Source of the DNA: Anthoceros angustus
Taxonomy: Eukaryota > Streptophyta > Anthocerotopsida > Anthocerotales > Anthocerotaceae
Reading direction: 5' to 3'
NCBI GenBank assembly: GCA_010909165.1
Contig: MU008177.1
Coordinates: 1 to 64,000 of the forward strand
Length of the DNA: 64,000 nt
Shown piece after piece: positions 1-13,010 of this stretch. Under the pieces are notes generated by a model. The model worked only from the letters and a program-made list of their open reading frames with translations, ran no database searches and was not told the DNA's origin. Position numbers and translations under genes: made by a program. Numbering within the stretch: position 1 is the stretch's first letter; each line of letters starts with the position of its first letter.

Positions 1-2278
1 CGGTTAATGCAATTGTAATGACTTCCTCGTACCATATGGTGATGGTACGTGAATCATTCTTCTGCGGCGCTTTGGTGGGCTCACGTCTTAGGGGGCATGA
101 CACCGCCTCGCCTCCACATAAATGCGGATGGGTGTGTAGAACTGTATAGCATCGAGATCTCGAGTTCGCCGCCCACTCCGTGCTCCTCTTCATCCTTTTG
201 ACATAGTCGGTGAAGTCCCTTGACTACATCCTCGTAAGTCCGCCTTTGTCTTTCCAACTCAACCGGCCGAGGGCGTCGCCACACGCCTTGCGCCTCGTCA
301 TCCAACGGTGGTTTCGAACCATGGAAGTTTGAGGCGCCACGGAGAATAGGCACTTGTCCCCTCGCAACGCGCCCAACCGTACTCATCTTGTTTGAGTATC
401 CGAGTTCCTTTAGGTGCTACAAAGGGACCAAAAATAGTTGTCGGCGCCGTCTTTTCACGCTTGTTCACTACTTTTGATGGTGTACATGTGTCGCGTGTCT
501 TTGTTCTCTTGCACGTTTTGCCGCCTCACCTTGGGCGATGCATCCAAGTCCCATAGTTTGCGTTTAACCCCAACGCCTCATCGATTCTCTTGAGTCGCAA
601 GACTAGCTGCAATTTGTCTCTCAAGCTTTCAATGTTGCCAAGTCAAGAAAAACTTTGTGCCTAGTTTTAGAACCGGGGCCCTACTTATACCTTTGAGCTA
701 TAACGAACGCACCATGCTCCAAGGAGAAACATGTCCTTGACCTTCGACACATGTGGTTTTTATTTAGAGAATGTCGACACATGTGATTTGGGGCATGAGA
801 GGAAAAATCCGGGATCGGAAGATTAATGCACCAAATTCTCTAGAAAAGCGACAAAGCTTGCAACAGGGATGCTCAATAGTAGTTAGGAAAACTAGAGGAC
901 AAAGGAGAAACATGTCCTTGACCTTCGAATCATTTAATTTTATTTAGAGGATACTCAAAAGGAGAATAGGATAAATCATCGAATGCATGAGACTTTAACT
1001 TTGATTATTTCAAACATATTACATATCAAATAAATAAAAATTAAAAAATTATATATCGCGATGATTTTCAAAATGTGAGGATTATTGCCTAAGAATTTTT
1101 TGATGTTGCTACTATGTTTGTAGGTGTTCCTTAGTATTAGGTGTCCTACTTTGTTCATTGTTGAATGCAAACCTTTAGATCGTGATTGCTGGATTGTTTC
1201 ACATTTTACCTCAGACTAAGAGAGAAGAGTAGATGTTACATTAAGTAGATTAGGGGAATCCATCTACCCTCAAGACTCAAGAAGGAACAACCCAAAAGTG
1301 TTGCCAATAGTAAAGGGAAGTCCTAGGTCCTTTCATCGCCTTCTTCCCATAACTACCCTCATCGCACTCAATGATATCGTGATCAGGGATGATGAAAGGC
1401 TAAGACATTTTACCTAAGACTAAGTACTTCTATATAGTTTGGGTTTATTTAACCTTGGATCTTCAAATAAAATCTTTCCTACATGTATGAGAGCCATAAA
1501 ACGATGGTTTGGCATCTCAATAAGAAAACTTGACCTTTCAGACAAAGTTTTTATGTTCAATAAAATTCTTTTTAGGTAGGCCTTTTCTACTGCCTACTTA
1601 TGACATCATGCATGGAATACATAGATAATTAGCTGTATAGTATTTGTGAGAATAGTTCTCCAATTCTCGGTGCCCTTTAGAATCTTCTTTCACATTGCTC
1701 TGGTGTGAGTGGGATCATCCCATATTTGTACAAATTTCAAGCCCTTATGGGTCTTGCTGGGTCTTAAACGGGCATACATACAAAGAGCAGCCAAGGTCAC
1801 ACCAGTCTGCTACCCTGCAGCCCTCTCCAGTGCAGACATGGGACTTACCAAGAAACGTGCCCCCAACAAGCGTCTGGATGGCCAGGTCTCATCTGGACTA
1901 GATTGGGGCATCCTGAGGAGTGCTGGCCTCGGAAGCCTCTGCTCCTCAAAGCCGAAGCATTTGCCCTGGGAACTTGAGGAATCTGGCCTGGACGCTGAAC
2001 CCATCCTGGAACAACACATTCCTCTTTGCGTGACAATGCTGAAGCACATATGTACTTGTTCGCCAAAGGAAGAAGTTGGGGCCAGAAGAGGCTCACATGT
2101 GGGGCCATGCACTCGAACTTGTTCACCTGTCTACGGCAGCCAGCCAGCAACACACAGCCTGAGCCGATGAGAGCCCCGCCAGGGCGATGCTGGAACTGTA
2201 GCACATCGCCGTTCGTCTTTGCGCGCAACATAGCAGCGTTGGTTGTGAGCATACATCATCGGCTTCGGTAGGGTCGTT
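1..2278. other. Intergenic DNA with no convincing gene
   Basis: I see no gene here. A motif reading 'aggagaaacatgtccttgac' occurs near 720 and again near 903, each time followed by a run ending 'tttatttagag', so a short direct repeat is present. The stretch around 960-1700 is AT-rich and simple. A 101-codon open frame on the minus strand near 81-386 matches nothing I know and has no visible promoter or splice context. Confidence 0.5.
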
Positions 2279-2553
2279 TATACAAACGAAAACCCATCTG
2301 GATACCCATCTGGATACAAACGAAAACCCATCTGGATACAAACGAAAACCCATCTGGATACAACCGAAAACCCATCTGGATACAAACGAAAACCCATCTG
2401 AATACAACCGAAAACCCATCTGAATACAAACGAAAACCCATCTGGATACAAACGAAAACCCATCTGAATACAAACGAAAACCCATCTGGATACAAACGAA
2501 AACCACCTGGATACAAACGAAAACCCATCTGGATACAAACGAAAAACATTTTG
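2279..2553. repeat. 22-bp minisatellite, about 12 copies
   Basis: The unit 'tacaaacgaaaacccatctg' plus two bases recurs every 22 bp, with point variants (gga/gaa, aaac/aacc) and one shortened copy at 2301-2314. The unit length is not a multiple of three, so all three minus-strand frames stay open and give long but meaningless peptides rich in FVCIQMG/FRLYPDG. I read it as non-coding tandem repeat. Confidence 0.92.
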
Positions 2554-2837
2554 ATACGAACAATCTACAAGTCGCTGCTAGTTTGGCAAGGGCATAGCGC
2601 AAGCGAGGGCCCCAATGGCACGGACACAACTCTGTACACTCTTCAGAAAGGTAAGGAAGAGACCCCCCACAAGATTTTCAAGCTGCTAAGCCGGAGGTGC
2701 TAAGGAACACAAATACTGGGGTACAGCACAACCCTGTTCCTCACAAAAAAGCTTGGCGGTCACATTTGTAACCGTCACCACTTCCTTATTTCAGACCCCG
2801 CTCGAGCTGCTAGACTAAACAATTCAGCTTCTACAGT

Positions 2838-3817
2838 CTACAGCTCCACTTCTTTACCGATGTAGGGCTTGGACGCGTACTCCTCTTCCTCCTTAGGACT
2901 GTGGATGGTGACCATATCCGGCAACGGGGTCATGGGGCCTTGCTTGCCCTTCGGGTCCCAGTCCAACATAATCTTGACCTTGATTCCCAGCACTCCCTGC
3001 CGCAGCAATACATGCCTTACTGCGCTATCAATGTACTCATTCACAGGGCTGCCAGACGAGATCATATAACCGTCCTTGAACTTCATGGATTTGGCACGCT
3101 GTGCCCGCAGCTTCCCACTGACAATCACTTCGCAACCCTTGGCTCCACTCTCCATGATAAACCTCAACACACCGTAACAGGCCCTGCGAACAGCCAGACC
3201 ACCCAGCAACTTGTACCGGAGCGACTCGGCCTGGGCAATGGCACAGAGGCCGCGGTTGTTCACCTTCTCGGCATACAGCTCCACTGTGTTTTCAGGGAAG
3301 CTAAACCTCTTCTGCACAGCGGAGGTCAGCTCCCTGATTCGTCGCCCCTTCTCACCAAGGACGTTCTGTGTCCGGGTCGCACGGATGATAATCTCAGTCC
3401 GCATCGGAGTCACGCGGACCTCCACGCCGGAGTAACCGTCCTCAGCTAGCTCCCTCGTAAGCATCTCATTCAGCTCCGCAAAGAAGACACCATCCGCAAC
3501 GAACTGTAGTGAATTGCAGAGCATCAGTCACCACACTCCACGAGTCGGTTCACACAGAGCCACGCCATATTTTCAAAATCTAGAAAACACTGCCAATCGG
3601 GGATTGGAAAACCAATTCCCCCGACGCATCTTTTAACCAGCACTGCTTCAGCAGCTGCAAGCTCCATCGCCCAGAAAAACCTAAGAAATCCTCTAGTAGC
3701 AATGGCAACAGCCAACTGACTTCCCGTTCAAGCAAAACATAGCTTCCCACATACACTACACAGGAACACAAGGAGACAGTAATAAACCTTTCGCTTCTTG
3801 CTCATTTGTGTCGCCAT
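2838..3817 (-). CDS. RPS3: 40S ribosomal protein S3 (uS3), 2 exons
   Basis: This is the small-subunit ribosomal protein at the mRNA entry site. Exon 1 is 3817-3788 and encodes [10 protein letters not shown]. The intron is 3787-3504 (GT...CAG). Exon 2 is 3503-2838 and resumes at [15 protein letters not shown], giving 231 aa without a break. The N-terminal KH region with [12 protein letters not shown] is present, as are [39 protein letters not shown] and [11 protein letters not shown], all hallmark uS3 segments. The C-terminus is short and ends IGKEVEL, where flowering-plant copies carry a longer tail. The start at 3817 is chosen because it restores the universal N-terminus. A start inside the intron read-through would give a foreign N-terminus. 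The gene is transcribed away from SKI2, with 545 bp between the two start codons. Confidence 0.97.
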
Positions 3818-3982
3818 GTTGGGCGCGTCAACTGATAGGCACCTCTCGGAATACCAAGGAAGTCGGAAAGATGACCGCCGCGAGCAGATTCCGCCAGCTC
3901 CAGGCGCAGGAGGAACAAAAGCGCAGAAAGGTCTCCCTGACACGGCTTGCCGTCTTTCTCGTGTGCGGACGACGAAAAGGAG

Positions 3983-3994
3983 CCCTAACCCTAA
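3983..3994. promoter_or_regulatory. Telo-box-like element in the RPS3/SKI2 divergent promoter
   Basis: The sequence CCCTAACCCTAA contains the plant telo-box core (AACCCTAA). It lies about 170 bp upstream of the RPS3 start and between two divergent genes. Telo-boxes are characteristic of plant ribosomal-protein and translation-gene promoters. That it acts here is inference. Confidence 0.6.
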
Positions 3995-4362
3995 GAAACA
4001 GGGTCAGGGCGTTCTTATATGTATGTAGGACGCTGATGATGTTAGATGCCGTGTATATCTCGGAACCGCAAGACCAGCATAGAAGAAGACGAATCTACCT
4101 ATTATAGTCTACTAAAAAGGGCGGCATAGATAGTGTATGTATTCGTTTATTTCCAATGTTGGGGGGGTTCAGGCCCTTCAGGGTACTGTATAAACATGTT
4201 TGTAGACTCACGGGGCCCATCGGGTTTTCCTTTCACACATCTTTGTAACAGACGGGATCATCCACCTCGTAATAAAGATCGCTACTTTCTTAAGCGGGGT
4301 TTTAACTTTTTGAAGGTGGCCTGGTCCATGACCACTGAGAACGCAGCTTCAAGCTTGAGACC

Positions 4363-7300
4363 ATGGCGAGTGCTCGTGTTGGTAATTTCATCTTCACCTG
4401 TACCTGCTTCTAGCATTCGTTGTAGTGGAATGTGCCTCTGGCCTGTTAACGGATTGGTATTGCAGGCGGAGACTTCCCTTTCGAGGTATCGTTAAGTGGC
4501 TACAGTGGACACCTTCAGATCCAGCCACTGCCTCCTGTATCCCGTGATACTGCACTGAACACTCTGCCGGGCCTTATTTTGGTAACGCTTTAGTTGAATG
4601 TGCGAAGTTTCGCTGTGAATTATGCTTCAACTCTATCTTGAGTTGAAGCGTTTTGGTAAAGCATCTGAAGTTCTTCTAAGGGGGAACTGTTTGGTGGTTG
4701 TGCAGCCCCCTCCCGTGGCCCCAGAAGCTCCAGAAACGCTTTTGAAAAGTATTGAGGACAGGTACCTGCTTCCTTCCCTTGATGACACGGATTTTAATGT
4801 AGAGGAGGATGGAAGGTACTGGGATTTTGATTGGTACACAGAGAGCAGTCATCAGCTGCAACCATGTCTGCCTCGGTTTGCTCTGGTACCGTTGTGGGAG
4901 CCACCATGGCGAAGGAAAAAAATAGGTCGGGAGGCTGAGTCGAATGGGCATCCGAAACTTGGCTCATCGAAGGATGACAAAGAGGAAATGGATTGGATTC
5001 CGCAGTTTGAGCAAGTATGCACTATGCCTCATTTTCAGCCATCTGCGCTTTTGTATGCAGTACAAGGACTTATGGGGGTGATTGTGAACGTGGTGTTTTC
5101 TGGCTGTTGTTTACTCCGGTGAAACATTTCAGATTGAGATCACTAACGCTGGAGCTAAGCCACATAACTCCTCATCCATTCTCCGTACGCCTGGCCCACC
5201 AGGTGAGTTCGTGAAAGGAAGGACAAGTAACCACCCCTTCAGGCCAGGGGGGATTGAGATCAGTTCAGCTCCACAACAGGACGCTGTTGAGGGAGCCTGG
5301 AATGGAGAATGGTTGTGTGAAGTCTTAGAAGGAGGCACATGTCAAACTGTTCCTCCTGGTTTCAAGCAAGGAATGGACTTTGGTGCCGCCAAGGTGAGAA
5401 TTTTGTTGGAAGCAGAAAGTTCAGGACCCTTCTGTATAATCTGGAGGCAGCTGTTACCGTCGTCCGTACTATTGGATCGTACAATCTGGGCTTCACAACT
5501 CTTGTTTGCTGTGCTTTGGCAGCCGCTTACCAGGCGTAGGCATATGTACACAACTCCTGCTGATCAGCCGCAAGTTGATATGTCTGATGCCAAGGTATAG
5601 AGGAAACACTTCCCACTGTAGGGGAAACATTGTGTCCTATATGAGTAGATGTCTTCTGCTGATTTTTTGCACATTCTTGCGTGACGCTGACTACGTTGAC
5701 CATGCAGGAGGAGAAATCACCCTTTATGGATGTGGCATTCGATGAGACAGTTGAGGATACGAACAAGGTGGAAAATGTAGAGGGTAAGTGGAGGATATAG
5801 ATATCTTACTGTGGTACAAAGGAGCACAATACTTCTCTATGTTCTGCACTTAGCTGCACAACATAGAGAAGCATTTCAGCTCTACATAGTTTGATATGTA
5901 AACTGACGTCAAGTTTTGCCTTAGGTGGATTGGCAAAGGAACAAGAGTTAGATGATCTGGACGCTGGTGCTCACGAGTATTTGGATATAATGGAAGTAGA
6001 CCTTTTGCAAGACATGGTGGCTGCTACTAAGTCTGTATTGGAGACACTGAACAAGGTCAAGACGAGCAATCAACAGTCCAAATCAGAGGTGAGTCTTCTG
6101 ATTGTTATGTTCTGAGCCCCCCCTTGATTATAGGCAACGGTACATCAATCATTGGATTATGTCTCTATACTCTGTTTGCTGATGCTGATAGTGAGCACCG
6201 GAATGTGATGTAATAATGTCTGGACTAGGTTTGGGCTGTTATGGACAGAGTGGAGGGCATCGATGAACGTTTCTCAGATCTAGTGCCTGACATGGCAATG
6301 CGTTTTCCATTCAAATTGGATATTTTCCAGAAAGAGGTAAGCAATTTTCTGAGTGTTGTGTGCAGTTCGCCATCTTGTGGTCAGTGTGTAAGGTCTTTGC
6401 TTTCTATCGTTCTGTCAAGATGAAGCCATCTTCAAGATACTGATGCTTGTGGGGACTCGTGGATTGATGGGTACGCAGGCAATCTACCATTTAGAGAGGA
6501 ATGAGTCAGTTTTTGTCGCAGCACATACCTCAGCTGGAAAAACAGTGGTTGCTGAATATGCCTTTGCACTAGCTGCCAAGGTGAGTGTGGCTCCCCTTAT
6601 GCTGGAGAGCATGTGAAGCAGTTACATTATGATGTGTCCCCTTCACCTGATTAATTTGTGTTTCATGAAATCCATTAGCACTGCACAAGGGCTGTGTACA
6701 CCTCACCAATAAAGACAATCAGTAACCAGAAGTATCGAGATTTTAGCGAGAAATTTGATGTGGGCCTTCTGACTGGTGATGTCAGTATACGACCAGATGC
6801 ATCCTGCTTAATAATGACAACGGAGATACTGCGCTCTATGTTATATAAAGGAGCGGATATAGTGAGGGACATTGAGTGGGTATGGTTCTCTGCATCACTC
6901 AAGCCCAGTTTTCTGTTTTCTTTCGTGGGTTGGAGCTGATTCTTGTTTCTTTCTTCATCAGGTGATCTTTGACGAAGTGCACTATGTGAACGACATAGAG
7001 AGGGGTGTGGTGTGGGAGGAGGTGATAATCATGCTGCCAGAGCATGTCAATATGGTGCTATTGTCAGCCACGGTTAGTTTTCAACTGAATCCTTAGACCT
7101 TACCTTCTTTTCTTTCGAACAGTGTTTGGCTGGTTATATCCAGCTTCTATCTGAAAGCAGCTGGGTTTCATTATTTTCCCAGGTGCCAAACACACAAGAC
7201 TTTGCTGGCTGGATTGGTCGGACAAAAAAGAAGAAGATTTATGTTACAGGGTATGGTCAACTTCTTTTTTAAGTGTCGCTTCATCATGGCAGGCCTGCAT

Positions 7301-10300
7301 GTGCCACCCTTTGACTGTTGTTGGTGGTTCTGTTCTGCAGAACAACTAGGAGACCTGTGCCGCTTGAGCACTGTCTGTACTATTCAGGGGAGCTTTACAG
7401 GATATGTGAGCAAGAAAGGTTTCTCGAGGAGGGCATTAAACAAGCGAAGGAGGCACATCATGCAAAAACGGCTCCTAAGCCTGCCACTGGAGGATCACGG
7501 GGGGTTCCTGTTCCTAGTAGAGGGGGTGCTATGGCTGGCCGGGGTGTTAGTAGAGGAGCACAAGGAAATCAAGGACGGGGAAGAGGCCCTCCCAAAACTG
7601 GGGCAGGTGGACAAGCACAGAAAATTGTGCAGGCTGCAATCGGCAGTACTAACGGTGGATGGCGATCAGAGACTTCTCAATGGTATTCTCTCGTCAACAA
7701 GCTTTCGAAGATGAATCTATTGCCGGTATGTGTCGTGGCTGGTATTGGGTAAGAAGCCCAAAAGAAGCTGCAAGAGGTTGAATTCATTAGTGCAACAGCA
7801 ACTCTTGCAGCTAGGACTCATTCTCCCGTTTTTTTTTGCTTCTGGGAACTCATGCAGATAGTGGTATTTTGCTTCTCCAAAACTCGATGTGATCAGTCAG
7901 CAGACAGTTTAACTGCCTCTGATTTGACAACGGGCTCTGAAAAGAGTGTCATCAGAGTATTCTGTGACAAGGCGTTTTCACGTCTTAAGGGAACTGATCG
8001 CAAGCTTCCTCAGGTAATGGCTATGTTTATCTGGTGCTGAACTGGTTTCAGTAAGCAGGGACTTCGTCTTCTTAAATTTGTGTTTCGTCAGGTTGTTAGA
8101 GTGGAGGAGCTGCTGCGTCGTGGTATTGGCGTGCACCATGCTGGGTTACTTCCAATTGTGAAGGAAGTAGTAGAGATGCTTTTCTGCCGTGGCGTGATCA
8201 AGGTGTGTAACAATCCAAATCCTGCAGCATGGTTCTCAGTATTTTCAGGCTTGCCCATTGTGTTTTTCCTCCGTCCGCTGGTTTTCCCTTTGCGGCATAT
8301 CTGTAGTCTCACCTCGTACTGGTGTTTGCTATCTGCTAGGTTTTGTTCTCCACTGAAACGTTTGCTATGGGTGTGAACGCACCAGCTCGAACGGTTAGTG
8401 CTGTTCCCGTTTTGTGATTTTGCTTCTATTCATGGTTTCTTTCCAGCACAAAATGCGAAAAAGGTTGAAACGCGTTAGTTCGTGTGTGAGGAGAGCATGC
8501 TAAAGCGAGGTGCCTGGTGCAGGTGGCCTTCCACAGTCTGAGCAAGCATGACGGGAGGAGTTTTAGGCAGCTGCTTCCTGGAGAGTACACACAGATGGCT
8601 GGTCGAGCAGGGCGTCGTGGCCTGGACAAGGTATGACTTGTAATTCCAGAGTTGTGGTTGAGATTTTCATCTTACGTAACATGCAGCCACCTGATGCCAA
8701 GCATAAGCCTAATAGTGAGTTATTTCGTAGTTTAAGCACTGAAGAGGTACCAACTCGAGGCGTTTGTTTCAGGTGGGCACCGTCCTTATTATGTGCTGGG
8801 AGGAGATTCCTGAGGAGGGCGTTTTGAAACGGCTGCTGACAGGCAAACCAACAAAGTTGGAGTCACAGTTTCGCCTGACTTACAGCATGATATTGAACCT
8901 TCTTCGAGTAGAAGATTTGAAGGTACCTTCCTTGGCTTTGTTTGAGTTTGGAAGCTACTGTTCTATACTGTTAGATAATAATTGACATGAAACAATTATC
9001 CTGACCTGAAGGTTGAAGATATGTTGAAGCGTAGCTTCGCCGAGTTCCATGCACAGCGTGCTTTACCTGAGCAGGAATCGCTACTGCGTGAAAAAGAGGG
9101 GTCGCTTTCGCAGTTGAATGAAACAATTGAGTAAGTTATTACACGCTGAGGACCGTTTCTCTGACTTGCGTGACCATGGATCTTGACAGTCAAGTCAACT
9201 ATGGGTTCTGCGCAACAGGTGCATACTAGGAGATGCCAGCATTGAAGATTATTATGATGTCTTTTTTGAGGTGGGAAAGCTGGGAGCACAAATCCAGGAC
9301 ACCATAACGCAATCAAGGGCATTCCAGCAGTGCATTACTCCAGGAAGGATTGTCCTGATTCAAGGGCCTCCTGTAAGTAACCTTGGTTGAGTCTGGAATG
9401 TACTGGCTGGTGTTAGCGGGAACTTGAGAACTAATGACAAAGTTCACAATGCAGGAACTAGTCCCTCGTCTGGCAGTTGTTATAAAGCAACCAAGTCCAA
9501 GTAACAAGTTTCCAATTGTGCTAGCTGTGCACGGTGGTCCCATTCCTGTGACATCTTCCTCCATTGCAGCGGGGCAGGCCGCCAACCTTAGCAAATCATT
9601 AGCAGACGAAGGCTTTGTCATCAGCAGAAAAGGGAACCTAAACGACGACGAGTATGTGGTGAAGGGTCGAAATTTCAAGAAGGCTTCCGGAGCGAAACAA
9701 GTTGCTCTTCCCTACTATGAGACGTCCAACGGCACCTCTTATGTGATTATGGAGGTAGAGAACAAAAACTTTGTAAGTATATGTGTGAACAAGATCAGGG
9801 TAGATGGTGCTCGTCTCCTAGAAGACGGAAGCACAGCTGTACGCGAAGCCGTTGTGCAGGAGCTTGCACTATTGGGGCGTGATTATTCGGCTGGAAATCT
9901 GCAAGCACTCGATCCTCTCAAAGGTGAGTCTGCCAAGTTTGTGCTGATTGGTTTGTCTATTTACAGATCCTTTCACAGAATGCAAAGCTGAAGAGAGAAC
10001 TAAGCTTGTGTCTCTGACCTTGGACGCAGACTTGAAGCTGAATGACCTGGACGTTGTGGAAAAGTACCGCAAGCGACAACTCTTGCTGGATAAATTGGCT
10101 CGAAACAAGTGTCACGGTTGTCCCAAGTTTCGGGACCACTTCTTGCTGGTCAAGGACCAGCACACGTTGAAGGAACGCGTGAAGGAACTGAAGTACAACC
10201 TTTCAGACGCAGCGCTGCAGCAAATGCCTGACTTCCAGCAGAGAGTGAGACCGTCTACAACTTCAGCCCGTTCAATCTCTAATTTTGTTCTGTGGATGAT

Positions 10301-11120
10301 TGTCTGCTGGCTTTAGCTCTGATTTATGACACCTGTCGCGCCAATGTCAGATTGAGGTGCTACAGGAAGTTGGTTGCATCGATGCCGATTTGATCGTGCA
10401 GCTCAAGGGCCGGGTTGCCTGTGAGATCAACAGTGGAGATGAGCTCATTGCCACAGAGTGCTTATTTGACAATCAACTGGATGATTTGAGCCCAGCCGAA
10501 ACGGTAGCCCTTCTCTCTGCTCTGGTGTTCCAGCAAAAGGACGCTAGTGAGCCTGTACTAACAGAGAGACTCGAATATGCGAAGGAAAGGTGCGTAAGTT
10601 GCACTGGCTTTCATTCCTCTCACAAGCGCAAGGAAGTGAAACTTGGCTTGTACGCTATCTGACATGTTGTAACCGGTGAATTCTGCTGGCCAGGCTTTAC
10701 CACACCGCCCTAAGGTTAGGAGCCATCCAAGCACGACATGGGCTGCCGATCAACGCTGAAGACTACGCTCAAGACGCGCTCAAGTTCGGCCTCATGGAAG
10801 TGGTCTACGAGTGGGCCAAGGTAAGCCAGTCCGTACATGAACCCCCTACTCCCCGTGACTCAAGCGTCATTCATTCCCTCCTAACTGCCGTGTGTGGATT
10901 CGTGCAGGGCACACCCTTCTCAGATATCTGCGAGCTCACCAATGTACCCGAGGGTTCAGTGGTACGGTCCATCGTCCGACTGGACGAGGTATGCCGGGAA
11001 TTCAAGGATGCAGCTCGTCTAATCGGAGACTCTGCTCTGTATGAAAAGATGGATGCAGCCTCCACGGCAATCAAGCGAGACATTGTCTTTGCTCCTAGCT
11101 TGTATGTCACGGCCTGTTAA
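4363..11120 (+). CDS. SKI2: SKI2-type DExH RNA helicase of the Ski complex, 25 exons
   Basis: This is the ATP-dependent RNA helicase that feeds cytoplasmic mRNA to the 3'-5' exosome. Exons read 4363-4381, 4466-4581, 4706-5014, 5133-5393, 5523-5594, 5708-5783, 5925-6088, 6229-6336, 6479-6580, 6679-6879, 6962-7072, 7183-7250, 7341-7725, 7858-8013, 8092-8202, 8340-8393, 8523-8630, 8773-8922, 9012-9130, 9219-9372, 9455-9923, 9967-10244, 10351-10589, 10694-10820, 10908-11120. All introns are GT-AG, all phases fit, and the product is about 1389 aa, close to the family length. Walker A (HTSAGKT) is near residues 391-397, DEVH at 480-483, SAT at 511-513 and [10 protein letters not shown] near 795-804. 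A Gly/Arg-rich insert lies in exon 13, and the C-terminal DSHCT region ends at [12 protein letters not shown]. The start at 4363 (MASARVG, then [11 protein letters not shown] after a 19-nt first exon) is used because the earlier ATG at 4329 is out of frame. The first exons are the least certain. Confidence 0.96.
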
Positions 11121-11160
11121 CGCCTTAGTCTGTAATTTACTTATCCCTGTTAAAGCGGCC

Positions 11161-11806
11161 TGTGCAAGGATAAGAACGAAATAACAAGGGAGATGTTTTG
11201 TGTGGTGTGAATGAAGCTTTCTATTCTGATAGCAAGGGACCTCTGCAACAACGCCTCTTGGAGCCAACGGTGCATAGGATTCCAGTAGGCATCCTGAGTT
11301 TAAAGTAGGGCCAACTTTAGAAAAGGACTCCTGCTACAAATAGCGGCCATTGTAATCTGGAAGGGGCATTCAGCAATGGACGGGACGGAGTCCCCTTGCT
11401 CACTGCGGAACTTCTAAGTTCTTGTGCCTTGACCCTACCAGCATTCTAGCTTGGTAGTTCTTTGTGTGTCCGAGTCATATGCTTTGTGTTCTGAGGACTT
11501 GATTGGCCGTCAATGCCGCAATTCCATATGTATGTATGTATGTATGGTGCGGGACTCGGTGAGCGCAAAGACTAGGCCACATCAAGTCGTGGACGCCCTC
11601 CCCGGCCACACGGTGACAGAGCGGCAAGCCACAACTTCCCCATAGTCGACTAACACGCCCGCCTGCCCGACATGAAGAGGTCATTCGTCACCACCGCTGC
11701 TCAATAGGAAAGTCCATGGAGCATCTCGAATGTGCTAGATTACAAGTAGAAGGGTAGGGATCTCCCTCTTGGGTGGGCTGCTACCTCAAGGAAACAGTAT
11801 TTAACA
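11161..11806 (+). repeat. 5' LTR of the Gypsy element
   Basis: It matches 18675-19303 along its whole length with many 1-8 bp indels. Shared blocks include 'aaggataagaacgaaataac', 'caacgcctcttggagcca' and 'ctacctcaaggaaacag'. It starts TG and ends CA. It may supply the poly(A) region of the upstream SKI2 gene. Confidence 0.92.
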
Positions 11807-11808
11807 TT

Positions 11809-11826
11809 TGGCACGGCGGACGTGTC
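11809..11826 (+). promoter_or_regulatory. Putative primer-binding site
   Basis: Two bases after the LTR end comes TGGCACGGCGGACGTG, which starts with the TGG expected opposite a tRNA CCA end. It is unlike the common initiator-Met site (TGGTATCAGAGC), so another tRNA or a decayed site is implied. Confidence 0.45.
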
Positions 11827-12136
11827 CTGATAGCAAGGTGTGGAAGATCAGAGATTTTGCGTTGTGCATACACCACGACTACCACATCCCTTGGGTATCA
11901 TACAACCAGCTTCCAGCATTGCTTAGTCCTAGTATGAGGAATGCTTCAAACCGACAAATAGGAATAGAGCAGAGGTAGTAAAAGGTGACCATAAAAGAAA
12001 TGATTGCTTTGCCGCTAAGATAGCCTTCCTTTTGGTTTTCCCCAACTCCTCTATCATATCGCCTCTTTCTTGCAAGGATAGTCAAAGAGTCCGCCAAAGT
12101 GTGAGTTGTTAGAAACCACCGTCCGATGAAAGTAGC

Positions 12137-13010
12137 TTGTGGACATGGGGTATTCGTGATCCGACTGCCTATGAAGCCCGTCTTGACCCCAATACCTTGC
12201 CGCATTATGGGTCCCCAAATGAAGATCCCGACGAACATCCGTGGTTGTTCAAGAAGGTTTTAAAAGCTCGCTTGATGGGAGCAGAAAAAGTACTTGAAGT
12301 ATTTCCGCATCTCGCAAGGGAGTCCAAGTATGGTATGAGACATTGGAGGATTTGAGTTGACCGGAGTGCCTGTGTGCCTTCTTAACTAAGTTCAAGTGAG
12401 TCTTTCCACAAGGAAGATCGCCTTGATTACAGATCGAAAGTCGTGAATCCATCGCAACATATGTGGAGCGGACGAGGACACCGTGAAGAAGCTAGGCTAC
12501 ACAAAGGAAGGCGGAAAACTCAAGAAGGTGAAGCGGAAGTTCATACATGGCTTAAGAAATGAGTTTTACACCGCGGATGGAAGATGAAGAGAGGACCTTG
12601 GATGATGTCATTGAGCTAGCCATGAAAAAAGCAAAGTTTCCTCACGCAGTGCCAAGTAAGCCTCGCCACCGAGAACGCCATCGTGGCGAGCCATTCACGG
12701 ACTCGGATCCTTCATCGTCCGAGAGCCCCATTCGAGCGCCATCTCGAACAAAAAGCGCACAAGATGAAGAAATCAAGGAGGACCCCGGCTATGATGTCAA
12801 AGAGAGTGAACGAGTTGGAGGCCATGATCACGAGGATGGCGGTCGGGAAGACACATGAGCCGACAACAATGAAGCCCGTGAACCATGCAAGAAGTGTGGA
12901 TCTCGAACACACTACATTGTGAACACACCATGTGTTAGCTGGGAGCATGGCCACATAGAGTGGAGATGTCCTAAGAACTCGCCAGCAAAAGGGTCGAGGA
13001 GGTGCACCAC
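12137..13010 (+). pseudogene. Gypsy gag remnant with zinc-knuckle-like segment
   Basis: Fragments in several frames look like a retrotransposon gag: LFKKVLKARLMGAEKVLEVF near 12240-12300, then an acidic/basic stretch (PSKPRHRERHRGEPF) near 12650-12700. A Cys/His segment around 12887-12975 (CKKCGSRTHY, then HIEWRCPKN) resembles a degenerate CCHC knuckle. Frameshifts and stops occur between the pieces. The call rests mainly on position between the 5' LTR and the protease. Confidence 0.65.

Noticed and set aside
81-386. 101-codon minus-strand frame as a gene
   Set aside because: No family resemblance and no flanking gene structure; may be an old transposon scrap.
2123-2629. Long minus-strand open frames rich in FVCIQMG/FRLYPDG
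   Set aside because: They are produced by the 22-bp minisatellite in all three frames and have no other support.
7318-7752. Gly/Arg-rich 144-codon frame as a separate RNA-binding protein
   Set aside because: It is exon 13 of SKI2, in frame with exons on both sides.
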